Origin: Gammaproteobacteria bacterium
GTDB lineage: Bacteria; Pseudomonadota; Gammaproteobacteria; Steroidobacterales; Steroidobacteraceae
Reading direction: 5' to 3'
Length of the DNA: 9,031 bases
Assembly (NCBI GenBank): GCA_009923475.1
Contig: RFTM01000048.1
Coordinates: forward strand, 1 to 9,031
A program made the translations under genes and the position numbers. The notes beneath the pieces were generated by a model. That model saw only the letters and a program-made list of their open reading frames with translations. It was not told the DNA's origin and ran no database searches. Shown here one piece after another: positions 1 through 8,023 of this stretch (within the stretch, counting starts at the first letter, position 1; every line of letters starts with the position of its first letter).

Positions 1-98
1 TCAGTGACCCGTGGGCGCAGCACCGGAATGCCGAGTAAATCGGCCTGGAACTGCATCAGCAAATTGTTGACGCAAGCGCCGCCGTCCACCCGCAGCTC
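1..98 (-). pseudogene. glpK: Glycerol kinase (GlpK) internal fragment, off left edge
   Basis: Read leftwards from 98, this piece gives 32 codons plus two bases of a thirty-third. They match the conserved C-terminal half of glycerol kinase: LRVDGGA, then [13 protein letters not shown], then PVLRPRVT. In the intact family this stretch belongs to the FGGY-kinase C-terminal domain, which helps bind ATP. The enzyme phosphorylates glycerol to glycerol 3-phosphate in the cytoplasm. No start codon or N-terminal part is present. The fragment begins abruptly at the join with a uvrA piece and lies in a different frame from the gspE/uvrA reading, whose stop codon (99-97) overlaps it. GC is about 62% by hand count, against about 77% in the nearest intact gspE bases (223-300). 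Whether the gene continues left of the window cannot be seen. Identity is secure. Origin (rearranged DNA or misassembly) is not. Confidence 0.85.
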
Positions 99-1674
99 AG
101 GCGCCGGCGACCGGCAGGCCTGCGAAGAGATCGCGGATCAGCGTAAAAAGACCCGTATAGGTAGCCGGATTCGAGCGCGGAGTCTTTCCGATCGGACTTT
201 GGTCGATGTCGACGACCTTGTCGCCGAGCTTCGCCTCGCCGCGGCGCACCTTGGCGAGCCCGTCGTCGCGGATGGAGGGCGTGAGGCTGCGGGCATGGCG
301 CTCGAGACCGGCCTCCGAGGCGCCGTCGTGGATCAGCGTGCGCATCGCGTCATCGACCATCACGAGCTCGTAGATGCCGGTGCGGCCGCGGTAGCCCGAG
401 CCGCCGTCGCCGGCGCGCCAGATCGTGGCCGGCGGCGCATCGGGCGCGAGCCCGAGCTGCCGGCGTTCGAGTTCGCCCGCCACCGCCGGCACGCGCGTCG
501 CCGGGTCGAGCGTGCGGACCAGCCGCTGCGCGACCACGCCGATGAGGCTGGAGGCGAGCAGGAAAGGCTCGATGCCCATGTCGCGCAGGCGGGTGACGGC
601 GCCCACCGCGGTGTTGGTGTGCAGCGTGGAGAGCACGAGGTGGCCGGTGAGCGAGGCCTGCACCGCGATCTGCGCGGTCTCGAGGTCGCGGATCTCGCCC
701 ACCATCACGATGTCGGGGTCCTGGCGCAGGATGGCGCGCAGTCCGCGCGCGAAGCTCATGTCCACGCGCGGGTTCACCTGCGTCTGGCCGATGCCGTCGA
801 TGTAGTACTCGATCGGGTCCTCGACGGTCATGATGTTGCGCGTCGCGTCGTTGAGGCGGCCGAGCGCGGCGTACAGCGTCGTGGTCTTGCCCGAGCCGGT
901 GGGGCCGGTGACGAGCAGGATGCCGTTCGGCCGGTGGATCAGGCCGTCTAGCAGCGACGAGGTCGCATCGTCCATGCCGAGCTGGCCGAGGTCGAGCCGC
1001 CCCGCCTGCTTGTCGAGCAGGCGCAGCACCACCCGCTCGCCGTGGCCCGCGGGGATGGTCGAGACGCGCACGTCGATCGGCCGGCCGGCGATGCGCAGGC
1101 CGATGCGGCCGTCCTGCGGCAGCCGTTTCTCGGCGATGTCGAGCTTGGACATCACCTTGATGCGCGACACCACCGCCGCCGCCACCGCGCGGCGGGTCTG
1201 CAGCGCCTCGCGCAGCACGCCGTCGACGCGCAGCCGCACCACGAGCCGGTTCTCGAACGGCTCGATGTGGATGTCCGAGGCGTTCTGCTTCACCGCCTCG
1301 GTGAGCAGCGCGTTGATGAGCTTGATGATCGGCGCGTCGTCCTCGCTCTCGAGCAGGTCCGCCTGCTCGGGCAGGTCCTGCGCGAGGTGCGCGAGGTCGA
1401 TCTCTTCCTCCAGGCCGCCGGCCGCGCCGCGGGCGTCGACGCCGGATTCATAGGCCTGCTGCAGCAGGCGCTCGAAGGTCTCGGCGGGCACGCGTTCGAG
1501 GCGCACCGGCCGTCCGAGGTGCCGTCGCGCCTCCGCGATGGCGGCCGCGCCCGCGCCCTCGCGCACGGCGAGCCGCGCCGTGTCGCCGTCGTAACCCTGC
1601 AGCAGCACGCCTTGGCGGCGGGCGAAGGCGAGCGGCAGTCCGGGCGACCCCGCGGGGGCGCCGCCCGCGCTCAC
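97..1674 (-). CDS. gspE: Type II secretion system ATPase GspE, 3' end replaced by a uvrA fragment
   Basis: This is the cytoplasmic hexameric ATPase that powers type II secretion, acting with GspL and GspF at the inner membrane. It has an N-terminal N1E-type domain (about residues 1-100) and a RecA-like ATPase core. Visible motifs are Walker A GPTGSGKT (257-264), Asp box TVEDPIEY (283-290), Walker [10 protein letters not shown] (322-330) and His box [13 protein letters not shown] (342-354). Unusually, the four cysteines of the zinc-binding subdomain are all missing: residues 388-396 read TLDPATRVP and 419-431 read [13 protein letters not shown]. The start is GTG at 1674, overlapping the gspD stop (GTGA), so translation is probably coupled. 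Native sequence ends near residue 484, after [18 protein letters not shown]. The usual last ten or so residues and stop are gone. The remaining 41 residues are UvrA-like and end at 97. Downstream gspF, expected next, is absent. Confidence 0.95.
   Translation of the reverse strand: MSAGGAPAGSPGLPLAFARRQGVLLQGYDGDTARLAVREGAGAAAIAEARRHLGRPVRLERVPAETFERLLQQAYESGVDARGAAGGLEEEIDLAHLAQDLPEQADLLESEDDAPIIKLINALLTEAVKQNASDIHIEPFENRLVVRLRVDGVLREALQTRRAVAAAVVSRIKVMSKLDIAEKRLPQDGRIGLRIAGRPIDVRVSTIPAGHGERVVLRLLDKQAGRLDLGQLGMDDATSSLLDGLIHRPNGILLVTGPTGSGKTTTLYAALGRLNDATRNIMTVEDPIEYYIDGIGQTQVNPRVDMSFARGLRAILRQDPDIVMVGEIRDLETAQIAVQASLTGHLVLSTLHTNTAVGAVTRLRDMGIEPFLLASSLIGVVAQRLVRTLDPATRVPAVAGELERRQLGLAPDAPPATIWRAGDGGSGYRGRTGIYELVMVDDAMRTLIHDGASEAGLERHARSLTPSIRDDGLAKVRRGEAKLGDKVVDIDQSPIGKTPRSNPATYTGLFTLIRDLFAGLPVAGA
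99..222 (-). pseudogene. uvrA: UvrA internal fragment fused in frame to the 3' end of gspE
   Basis: About 41 codons, read in the gspE frame, match a highly conserved internal segment of UvrA, the DNA-damage-recognition ATPase of nucleotide excision repair. Key stretches are [25 protein letters not shown] and [11 protein letters not shown]. In real UvrA these residues precede a zinc-finger CxxC region in the second half of the protein. Nothing of the rest of UvrA is present on either side. On the right the piece abuts gspE near position 222, and on the left glpK near 98-110. GC is about 60%, and codons such as GGA, ACT, CTT, TTT and AGT are unlike the neighbouring gsp genes. This suggests DNA from another source. 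It cannot function as UvrA. Confidence 0.85.
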
Positions 1675-3713
1675 GGCTTGGGCTCCGCGGGCGCGGGCGC
1701 GGGTGGCGGCGCGTTGCGCGGCGCCGCACCCGCCTCCGGCAGCGGCGGCAGTTCCGCGCGCTGCTCGCCCGGCAGCAGCGGCAACACCTCGCGCTGCGGA
1801 CCGAGCCGGCGCTGCTGGTCGCGGATGTAGTTGTACTTCTGGTTGGTCTCGATGGTGGCGTCCAGCCCGTCGCGCAGGATGCGCGGCTGGATGAACACCA
1901 TCAGGTTGGTCTTGGTCTTCTTGGCGCTGCGGGTGCGGAAGGCCTCGCCGATCACCGGGATGCGGCCGAGGAAGGGCACGCGCTGCTCGCCGCCGGTCTG
2001 CGAATCCTGGATGAGGCCGCCGAGCACCACCGTGCCGCCGTCCTCGATCAGCACGTTGGTGCTGATGGTGCGCTTGTTGGTGACGAGGTCTACGGCGCCG
2101 GAGCTCGAGGCCGCGATGCTCGAGCTCTCCTGCTCGATCTTGAGCATCACCGAGTCGCCCTCGTTGATCTGCGGCGTCACCTTGAGGATGGTGCCCACTT
2201 CCTGGCGCTGGATCGTCTGGAAGGGCGCGAGCGGGGTGCCGCCGCCGCTGTTGTTGGTGTACTGGCCGGTGACGAAGGGCACTTCCTGCGCCACCTTGAT
2301 CTCGGCTTCCTGGTTGTCCATCGTCACGATGGAGGGCGTGGCGATGATGTTGGTGCTGGAATCGCCGCGCAGCGCGCGCACCACGGCCGCGAAGTTGATG
2401 CCGGTGTCCTTGAGGCGTCCGATGCCGATGGTGGTGCCGCGGGGCGCGGCCGTCAGCGTCGTCGGGTCGTCCACCGCGCGCGCGAGGTCGACGATGCTCA
2501 CGCCGCCGACCGGCTCGATGAAGCCGCCCACCACGTTGCCGTTCTGGGTGCCGTCGAGCACCCAGTTGACGCCGAGCTCGGCCGCCTTGTCGGCCGAGAC
2601 CTCGACGATGATCGCTTCGACGATGACCTGCGCGCGGCGGATGTCGAGCTTGTCGACGATCGCCATCAGGGAGTTCATGGTCTTGGCGGGCGCCGTGATG
2701 ACGAGCGCGTTGGTCTCGGGTTCCGCCCAGATGGTGGTGGGTCCGCCCGAGGCGCCCGCCGCGCCGCCCGCGGCGCCGGCCGAGAGCTGCTCCTTGAGCT
2801 TGGCGGCGATCTTCTCGGCGTCCGCGTAGCGCAGGTAGCGCACGCGGGTGTCGCCGCCGTTGGCGAGCGGCGTGTCGAGGTAGGCGATCAGAGTGCGGGC
2901 GCGCAGGCGCTGGGTCTTGTCGCCCGCGAGCAGGATGCTGTTCGAGCGCTCGTCGGCGACCGCGCGAAGCGGTGCCACGCCGCCCTCGGCGCCCTGCACC
3001 TGCGCCGGGTTGAGCGCGCTCATGGTGCGCACCACCTCGGCCGCCGAGGCGTTCTGCATGGGTACGACCTCGATGTCGGCGTCGCTCTCCTGGTCGATGC
3101 GCCGGATGATGCGCACCATCCGGCTGACGTTGTTGGCGCGGTCCGAGAGCACCAGCATGTTCGAGGAGGGGTAGGCCGCGAGGTGCGCGTTCTGCGGCAT
3201 CAGGGGCCGCAGGATCGCGACCAGCTGCACCGCGCTCACGTTGCGCACGCTCACCACCTGCGTCACGAGCTCGTCGGAGGTGGCGCTGACGCGGTCGGGC
3301 AGGTCGTTGCCGGGCAGGGTGCGGGAGTTCGCGTCGGGGATGATCTTGACGGTCTTGCCGGAGGGCACGGCGACGAAGCCGTGGACCTGCAGCAGCGCCT
3401 GGAAGGCCTCGTAGAACGCGTCCGGCGTCATCGGCGTGGACGAGAGCATCGTGACCTGCGCGCGCACCCGCGGGTCGACGATGATGTTCTTGCCGGTCGC
3501 CGCCGCCACGGCCTCGATCACCTGGGTGATGTCGGCGTCCTTGAAGTTGGGCGTGATGCGCTGCGCCTGCGACTGGGCCTGCGACGGCGGCGCGGCGCCG
3601 CCCGCGGCGAGGCCGAGCGCGAGCGCGGCGAGGAGGACGGTCGGGCGGCGGGGGCGGATGGGCATGCGGGACACCGTGCGGGCTCTGGACACCCTAGCAA
3701 AAAAACGTGTCAT
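1671..3713 (-). CDS. gspD: Type II secretion system secretin GspD
   Basis: This is the outer-membrane secretin, a multimeric gated channel through which folded exoproteins leave the periplasm. Numbered from the start at 3713 (680 aa), it has a signal peptide with hydrophobic core [16 protein letters not shown] (25-40). Then come N0 (about 52-128, starting [15 protein letters not shown]), N1 (147-208), N2 (212-280) and N3 (287-360, interrupted by a Gly/Ala loop), followed by the secretin domain (365-612). The secretin domain includes VPFVTGQ in the gate region, [11 protein letters not shown] and [14 protein letters not shown]. The C-terminus is a Pro/Ala-rich tail (about 640-680). Two starts are possible. 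ATG at 3713 overlaps the gspC stop as ATGA and suggests coupling. ATG at 3665 gives a neater signal peptide (MPIRPRRP...) and 664 aa. Neither has a strong ribosome binding site. The gene overlaps gspE by 4 bases and appears intact. Confidence 0.97.
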   Translation of the reverse strand: MTRFFARVSRARTVSRMPIRPRRPTVLLAALALGLAAGGAAPPSQAQSQAQRITPNFKDADITQVIEAVAAATGKNIIVDPRVRAQVTMLSSTPMTPDAFYEAFQALLQVHGFVAVPSGKTVKIIPDANSRTLPGNDLPDRVSATSDELVTQVVSVRNVSAVQLVAILRPLMPQNAHLAAYPSSNMLVLSDRANNVSRMVRIIRRIDQESDADIEVVPMQNASAAEVVRTMSALNPAQVQGAEGGVAPLRAVADERSNSILLAGDKTQRLRARTLIAYLDTPLANGGDTRVRYLRYADAEKIAAKLKEQLSAGAAGGAAGASGGPTTIWAEPETNALVITAPAKTMNSLMAIVDKLDIRRAQVIVEAIIVEVSADKAAELGVNWVLDGTQNGNVVGGFIEPVGGVSIVDLARAVDDPTTLTAAPRGTTIGIGRLKDTGINFAAVVRALRGDSSTNIIATPSIVTMDNQEAEIKVAQEVPFVTGQYTNNSGGGTPLAPFQTIQRQEVGTILKVTPQINEGDSVMLKIEQESSSIAASSSGAVDLVTNKRTISTNVLIEDGGTVVLGGLIQDSQTGGEQRVPFLGRIPVIGEAFRTRSAKKTKTNLMVFIQPRILRDGLDATIETNQKYNYIRDQQRRLGPQREVLPLLPGEQRAELPPLPEAGAAPRNAPPPAPAPAEPKP

Positions 3714-4573
3714 TCCGCACCCGGCGCCATCAGGCGCGCGACGTCGACCCGCAGTTCCTCGTAGCGCCCGCCACGCTCGACGCGCAGCGTCGAGGTGGGC
3801 GAGGAGGACAGCGTCTGCGCGAACTGCGCGGCACCCGTGTCGGTGGCGAGCGGCATGCCGTTGATCTCGACGACGAGGTCGCCCGCCTGCAAGCCGGCCC
3901 GCTTGAAGAGTTCGGCACGCTCGCCGGGATAGACGCGCACGCCGGCGATGCGTCCGTCCTTGAGGATGGCTTGCCATCGCACCCACTGCTCCGGCGCCGC
4001 CGCCCCCGGCGCCGGGACGGGCATGGTCGCGGCCGCGGACGACGGGACCGCCGCCGCCGCGGGCTCGGGTGCGCCCGGCAGGGTCGAGCGCGGCATCAGC
4101 AAGGTCTCGCGCGCGCCACCGACGCCGAGGATCACGCGGTCGCCTCGCACTTCGAGGAGCCTCGCACCGCCCGGCAGCGTGGCGCCCACGGCGTACAGGC
4201 GGGCGGCCGCCGCTGATTCGCCGATGATGGCCCGGCCGCCCTCAGGGTCCTCGCGCGCGAACACGCCGACCAGCACCAAGCCGAGCGAGGTCGGTGGCGC
4301 GTCGGCGCCGGAGCCGGCCGGACCGGCCGCGGCATCGCCGAACAGCCGCGCGGCGGCGATCTGTGCGACCTTGGCCTGCCCGGCATCGGCGGCGGCGGAC
4401 GCGCGGCGGGCGAGCTCCGCCGCCGGATCGGCGCCGGAGGGCGCGTCGCGGCTGCCCAACCAGCCGGTGACGATCCACGCCACCTGCAGGCCGATCACGG
4501 CGCAAAGCGCGAAGGTGGCGAGCCGTGGCAGGTTGAGGCGCTCCAGCATGGGCGCATGATATCCGCTCACCAT
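3710..4573 (-). CDS. gspC: Type II secretion system inner-membrane protein GspC
   Basis: GspC is a bitopic inner-membrane protein that links the inner-membrane platform to the secretin GspD. The 287-aa protein has a short cytoplasmic N-terminus and one transmembrane segment (about 18-39, [18 protein letters not shown]). An Ala-rich spacer leads to the HR domain (about 93-162, from [12 protein letters not shown]), which binds the N0 domain of GspD. An Ala/Pro linker (164-194) then leads to a C-terminal PDZ domain (195-287) with [23 protein letters not shown] and a final VARLM. An alternative start is ATG at 4549 ([10 protein letters not shown]), giving 279 aa. Neither start has a clear ribosome binding site. 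As the first gene of the gspC-D-E operon it is transcribed divergently from clpS. Its promoter should lie in or beyond 4574-4661, but I could not pick a convincing one on the minus strand. Confidence 0.94.
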   Translation of the reverse strand: MVSGYHAPMLERLNLPRLATFALCAVIGLQVAWIVTGWLGSRDAPSGADPAAELARRASAAADAGQAKVAQIAAARLFGDAAAGPAGSGADAPPTSLGLVLVGVFAREDPEGGRAIIGESAAAARLYAVGATLPGGARLLEVRGDRVILGVGGARETLLMPRSTLPGAPEPAAAAVPSSAAATMPVPAPGAAAPEQWVRWQAILKDGRIAGVRVYPGERAELFKRAGLQAGDLVVEINGMPLATDTGAAQFAQTLSSSPTSTLRVERGGRYEELRVDVARLMAPGAE

Positions 4574-4602
4574 GACCCCGGTGTGGCGGCGCGACGACAG
4601 GC

Positions 4603-4626
4603 GGGCGGTCGGCAGGCCGTCCGCCC
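4603..4626. repeat. Imperfect inverted repeat between gspC and clpS
   Basis: Arms GGGCGGTCGG (4603-4612) and CCGTCCGCCC (4617-4626) are complementary at nine of ten positions, with a 4-base loop CAGG. The repeat ends immediately before the predicted -35 box of clpS and lies in the likely leader or promoter region of gspC. It could be an operator or a leader hairpin for gspC, or chance in GC-rich DNA. Confidence 0.45.
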
Positions 4627-4655
4627 TTGAGTTGCGGGTCGGACGACCCTATAAC
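4627..4655 (+). promoter_or_regulatory. Predicted sigma70-type promoter of clpS-clpA
   Basis: TTGAGT (4627-4632) and TATAAC (4650-4655) are separated by exactly 17 bases, close to the consensus TTGACA-N17-TATAAT. TATAAC is an AT-rich island in very GC-rich DNA. Transcription would be expected to start about 6-7 bases after the -10 box, at roughly 4661-4663. This coincides with the clpS ATG at 4662 and implies a leaderless or nearly leaderless transcript. It has not been tested experimentally. Confidence 0.6.
4636..4649. repeat. Palindromic dyad in the clpS promoter spacer
   Basis: GGGTCG-GA-CGACCC is a perfect 6-base dyad around a 2-base centre. It fills most of the 17-base spacer between the predicted -35 and -10 boxes of clpS. 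Such a position is typical of repressor operators or of MerR-like regulators, although those usually use a longer spacer. No regulator gene lies in the window, so function is speculative. Confidence 0.4.
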
Positions 4656-4661
4656 GGCAGC

Positions 4662-4979
4662 ATGTCCGCCGAGCAGTCACGCCCCGACCTCGACGCTTCG
4701 GTCGCCGAAGCGGCCCCCGAGGTCAAACAGCCGCCGTTGTTCCAGGTGGTGCTGCTCAACGACGACTACACGCCGATGGAGTTCGTGGTCGACGTGCTCG
4801 AGCGGTTCTTCGGCATGGGCCGCGAGAAGGCGACCCAGGTCATGCTCGAGGTGCATACCCGCGGCAAGGGGGTATGCGGCGTGTTCACCCACCAGATCGC
4901 CGAGACCAAGGTCGCCTTGGTCATGGATTACTCGCGCAGCCACCAGCACCCGCTGATGTGCACGCTCGAGGAGACTTGA
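4662..4979 (+). CDS. clpS: ATP-dependent Clp protease adaptor ClpS
   Basis: ClpS is the N-degron recognition adaptor. It binds proteins with N-terminal Phe, Leu, Trp or Tyr and hands them to ClpA-ClpP in the cytoplasm. The 105-aa length matches the family (E. coli about 106). After a flexible N-terminal extension the core runs from [18 protein letters not shown] (about 24-41) to the end. Residues matching the N-degron pocket are present: N33, D34, D35, T37, P38, M39, M61, V64 and H65. The ATG at 4662 is chosen because the upstream in-frame codons to 4572 cover the promoter and show no homology. There is no Shine-Dalgarno sequence before it, which fits the predicted leaderless transcript. clpA follows after 13 bases, so the two are probably cotranscribed. 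Confidence 0.97.
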   Translation: MSAEQSRPDLDASVAEAAPEVKQPPLFQVVLLNDDYTPMEFVVDVLERFFGMGREKATQVMLEVHTRGKGVCGVFTHQIAETKVALVMDYSRSHQHPLMCTLEET

Positions 4980-4983
4980 GGAG
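4979..4983 (+). promoter_or_regulatory. Ribosome binding site of clpA
   Basis: AGGAG (4979-4983) lies 9 bases before the clpA ATG at 4993 and begins in the last base of the clpS stop codon. It is the clearest Shine-Dalgarno sequence among the genes here, in contrast with clpS, which has none. It fixes the clpA start. Confidence 0.75.
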
Positions 4984-4992
4984 CTTCCAAAG

Positions 4993-6997
4993 ATGCTGTC
5001 CAACGAGCTCGAGAGCTGCATCAACAAGGCGTACCACCAGGCGCGGGCCGGTCGGCACGAGTTCCTCACCGTCGAGCACCTGCTGCTCGCCGTCACCGAC
5101 AGCCCCAAGGTGCGCGAGATCCTGCGCGCCTGCGGCGCGGAGCCCGAGCGGCTCGCCGGCGAGCTCGCCGCGCACATCGAATCGAGCACCCCGCGGCTGC
5201 GCAAGGGCGACGAGCGCGAGGTGCAGCCGACGCTCGGCTTCCAGCGCGTCCTGCAGCGCGCCCTGTTCCACGTGCAGTCGAGCGGCCGCAAGGAGGTGGG
5301 CGTGGCGAACGTGCTGGTCGCCATCTTCGGCGAGAAGCAGAGCCACGCCGTGTTCCTGCTCGGCAAGGAGGGCGTGTCGCGCCTCGATGTCGTCAACTTC
5401 ATCTCGCACGGGCTCTCCGGCGCGGGCGAAGACAAGCCCGAGAAGGAGGAGACCGCCGCGCCCGCCGCGGAGGCCCGCGACGGCGAGGGCGGCAGCGCGC
5501 TCGAGAAGTACGCCACCAACCTCAACCAGCAGGCCGAGGCCGGCAAGATCGACCCGCTCATCGGTCGGCAGATGGAGATCGAGCGCACCATCGAGATCCT
5601 CTGCCGCCGCCGCAAGAACAACCCGCTGTTCGTCGGCGAGGCCGGCGTCGGCAAGACCGCCATCGCCGAGGGGCTCGCGCGCCGCATCGTCGAGGGGCAG
5701 GTGCCCGAGGTGCTGGCGGGGACGACCATCTGGGCGCTCGACATGGGCACGCTCATCGCGGGCACCAAGTACCGCGGCGATTTCGAGAAGCGCCTGAAGT
5801 CGGTGCTGGCGGAGCTGCGCAAGCAGCCCGGCGCCGTCCTCTTCATCGACGAGATCCACACCGTGATCGGCGCCGGCGCCGCCTCGGGCGGCGTGATGGA
5901 CGCCTCCAACCTCATCAAGCCGGTGCTCAGCAACGGCGAGCTGCGCTGCATCGGCTCGACCACCTACCAGGAATACCGCGGCATCTTCGAGAAGGACCAT
6001 GCGCTCGCGCGCCGCTTCCAGAAGATCGACGTGGTAGAGCCGAGCGTCGCCGACACGGTCGAGATCCTGAAGGGGCTGCGCAGCCGCTTCGAGGAGCACC
6101 ACCAGGTGTCCTACACCGACGCGGCGCTCAAGGCGGCGGCCGAGCTCGCCGACCGCCACATCAACGACCGCCACCTGCCCGACAAGGCGATCGACGTGGT
6201 CGACGAGGCCGGCGCGCGGCAGCGGCTGAAGCCCGAGGCCGAGCGCGACAAGACCATCGACGTGCACCACATCGAGGAGGTCGTGGCCCGCATCGCGCGC
6301 ATCCCGCCGAAGACCGTCTCCAGCAACGACAAGGAGACGCTGCGCCACCTCGAGCGCAACCTCAAGCTCACCATCTTCGGGCAGGACGCCGCGGTCGAGA
6401 CGCTGGCCGCCGCCCGACGAGATCGAGAAGGCCCATCCGGACGTCTTCAACCTGCTGCTGCAGGTGATGGACCACGGCACGCTCACCGACAACAACGGCC
6501 GCAAGGCCGACTTCCGCAAGGTGATCATCGTCATGACCACCAACGCGGGCGCCGCCGACATGGCGCGCGCGTCCATCGGCTTCACCCAGCAGGACAACGC
6601 CAGCGACGGCATGGAGGCCATCCGCAAGCTGTTCTCGCCCGAGTTCCGCAACCGGCTCGACGCCATCATCCAGTTCAACGGCCTCGACGAGACGACCATC
6701 CAGCGCGTGGTGGACAAGCTGCTGGTCGAGCTCGAGGCGCAGCTCGAGGGCAAGCGCGTGACGCTGCAGCTCGACGACGCGGCGCGCCGTTGGGTGGCGA
6801 AGAAGGGCTACGACCCGAAGATGGGCGCGCGGCCGATGGCGCGCGTCATCCAGGAGAACATCAAGCGGCCGCTCGCCGAGGAGCTGCTGTTCGGGAAGTT
6901 GGCGGGCGGAGGCACCGTGCGCGCCACCGTCAAGCCGGACGGCAGCGGGCTCGAGCTCGAGTGCAGCGCCAGCGAGGAACCGGCGCTCGAGACCTGA
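4993..6997 (+). pseudogene. clpA: ATP-dependent Clp protease ATP-binding subunit ClpA, internal deletion and frameshift
   Basis: ClpA is the AAA+ unfoldase that feeds substrates to ClpP. The N domain (about residues 1-142) binds ClpS. The first AAA+ domain is complete, with Walker A GEAGVGKT (215-222) and Walker B VLFIDE (282-287). Reading is normal to residue 474 (FGQDAAVETLAAA, ending at 6414). It then jumps in another frame to DEIEKAHPDVFN (from 6416) and continues to the stop at 6995-6997. The second piece keeps 193 codons, including the sensor-1 region MTTNAG, the ClpP-docking loop SIGF, the arginine-finger segment FRNRLD and sensor-2 GARPMAR. Compared with E. coli ClpA (758 aa), about 90 residues are missing, including the second Walker A and the pore-loop region. 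As written, the frame runs on to 7059 with 214 unrelated residues. No functional second ATPase domain could be made. The defect may be an assembly error. Confidence 0.95.
6406..6424 (+). other. Deletion junction inside clpA
   Basis: The bases GCCGCCGCC (6406-6414) belong to the left part of clpA in one frame. CGACGAGATC (6415-6424) belongs to the Walker B DEI codons in the next frame. Only one or two bases are shared at the join. Using E. coli ClpA spacing, the lost segment is about 269 bp (necessarily 2 modulo 3 to give this frame change). The size is an estimate from family length, not a measurement. Confidence 0.85.
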
Positions 6998-7000
6998 CGC

Positions 7001-7024
7001 GACCGCGCGTCCTGGGCCGCGCGG

Positions 7025-7026
<2 letters not shown>
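7001..7026. terminator. GC-rich hairpin between convergent clpA and infA
   Basis: A perfect 9-base inverted repeat, GACCGCGCG (7001-7009) and CGCGCGGTC (7018-7026), surrounds an 8-base loop. It begins 3 bases after the clpA stop and its right arm overlaps the infA stop codon (7025-7027). Neither side has a T-tract, so it is not a classic intrinsic terminator. It may act as a shared bidirectional pause or 3'-end-protecting structure. Confidence 0.5.
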
Positions 7027-7243
<217 letters not shown>

Positions 7244-7280
7244 CGTGTTTTCGGGCACCGGTTGGCTTGAAGGAGCGCGG

Positions 7281-7309
7281 ATTCTGCCGTACCGCACCCC
7301 ATGAATCAA
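7281..7309 (-). promoter_or_regulatory. Possible promoter of infA overlapping the aat stop
   Basis: On the minus strand TTGATT (7309-7304) and CAGAAT (7286-7281) are 17 bases apart, each matching the sigma70 consensus at four of six positions. The -35 box overlaps the aat stop codon (7308-7306). Transcription would begin near 7274, leaving a leader of about 30 bases before the infA ATG. Such a promoter would let infA be expressed independently of aat. Confidence 0.45.
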
Positions 7310-8016
7310 TCGCTGTCGCGCCAACGCGACGGCAGCCCGGGCGCGCAGTGCACCGCGAGCAGCCTCAGGAACTCCGCCCGGGGCAGCGGCCGGCTGCCGA
7401 GCGAACGCAGGTGCGCGGTGCGCGCCTGGCAGTCGATGAAGGCGATGCCGCGCTCGAGACAGCGTCGCACCAGCGCCGAAAGCGCCACCTTGGAGGCGTC
7501 CGGCTCAAGGCTGAACATGGATTCGCCGCAGAATCCGGCGCCGAGCTGCACCCCGTAGAGCCCGCCGACAAGGCGTCCCTCGCGCCAGGTCTCGACGCTG
7601 CGCGCGAGGCCGAGCCGGTGCAGCTCGATGTAGGCCTCGCGCAGCCCGTCGGTGATCCAGGTGCCTTGCTCATGGGCCCGTGGCGCGGCGCAGCCCGCGA
7701 TCACGCCGGCGAAATCGCTGTCGAAGCGGACCTCGAAGCCGCCGTTGCGCTCGCGCTTGGCGAGCGAGCGCGTACGGCGGAACTCCTCGGGGAACAGCAC
7801 TTCGCGCGGATCGGGCGACCACCAGAGGATCGGCTCGCCGTCCGAGTACCAGGGGAAGATGCCGCGCCGGTACGCGGCCTCGAGACGCTGCGGCGACAGG
7901 TCGCCGCCGGCGGCGAGCAATCCCGGCGGGTCGAGCAGGGCGGTCTCGGGGGGCGGGAAAGCCTCGGGCGGACCGCCGGGGAGCAGCCACGGCAGGCGGC
8001 GGCGAGGGGCGTTCAT
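7306..8016 (-). CDS. aat: Leucyl/phenylalanyl-tRNA--protein transferase Aat
   Basis: This cytoplasmic enzyme transfers Leu or Phe from aminoacyl-tRNA to proteins with N-terminal Arg or Lys, creating N-degrons that ClpS-ClpA-ClpP destroys. The 236-aa length fits the family (E. coli 234). Conserved blocks are [23 protein letters not shown] (about 35-57, given here in outline), ILWWSPDPR (63-71) and [15 protein letters not shown] (115-129). [19 protein letters not shown] (151-169) and FIDCQ (193-197) follow. The [12 protein letters not shown] segment is slightly divergent from the common LGRxFFGESMFS but keeps GESMFS. The start is ATG at 8016. The longer open frame upstream only shadows the neighbouring gene. 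The preceding gene ends 7 bases before the start, so the two are probably cotranscribed. Its presence across from clpS-clpA gathers three N-degron pathway genes. Confidence 0.97.
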   Translation of the reverse strand: MNAPRRRLPWLLPGGPPEAFPPPETALLDPPGLLAAGGDLSPQRLEAAYRRGIFPWYSDGEPILWWSPDPREVLFPEEFRRTRSLAKRERNGGFEVRFDSDFAGVIAGCAAPRAHEQGTWITDGLREAYIELHRLGLARSVETWREGRLVGGLYGVQLGAGFCGESMFSLEPDASKVALSALVRRCLERGIAFIDCQARTAHLRSLGSRPLPRAEFLRLLAVHCAPGLPSRWRDSD

Positions 8017-8023
8017 GGTGCGC

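Noticed and set aside
97..222. A novel functional GspE-UvrA fusion protein
   Set aside because: Only about 41 UvrA residues are present, without any complete domain. The piece differs in base composition and is followed at once by an unrelated glpK fragment.
1831..2829. 332-codon plus-strand open frame opposite gspD
   Set aside because: Antisense to an intact secretin with full domain conservation. The translation is Ser/Pro/Ala-rich without recognisable motifs.
6572..6583. SIGF in the ClpP-docking loop instead of the E. coli ClpA IGL
   Set aside because: IGF is a normal variant of this loop in Clp unfoldases, so it is not noteworthy.
4677..6753. Long minus-strand open frames opposite clpS and clpA (up to 610 codons)
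   Set aside because: They are antisense shadows of well-recognised genes in very GC-rich DNA, where stop codons are rare. Their translations are low-complexity and match no family.
7244..7324. N-terminal extension of IF-1 upstream of 7243
   Set aside because: IF-1 is 72 residues in the family, and the extension overlaps the predicted promoter and the aat stop.
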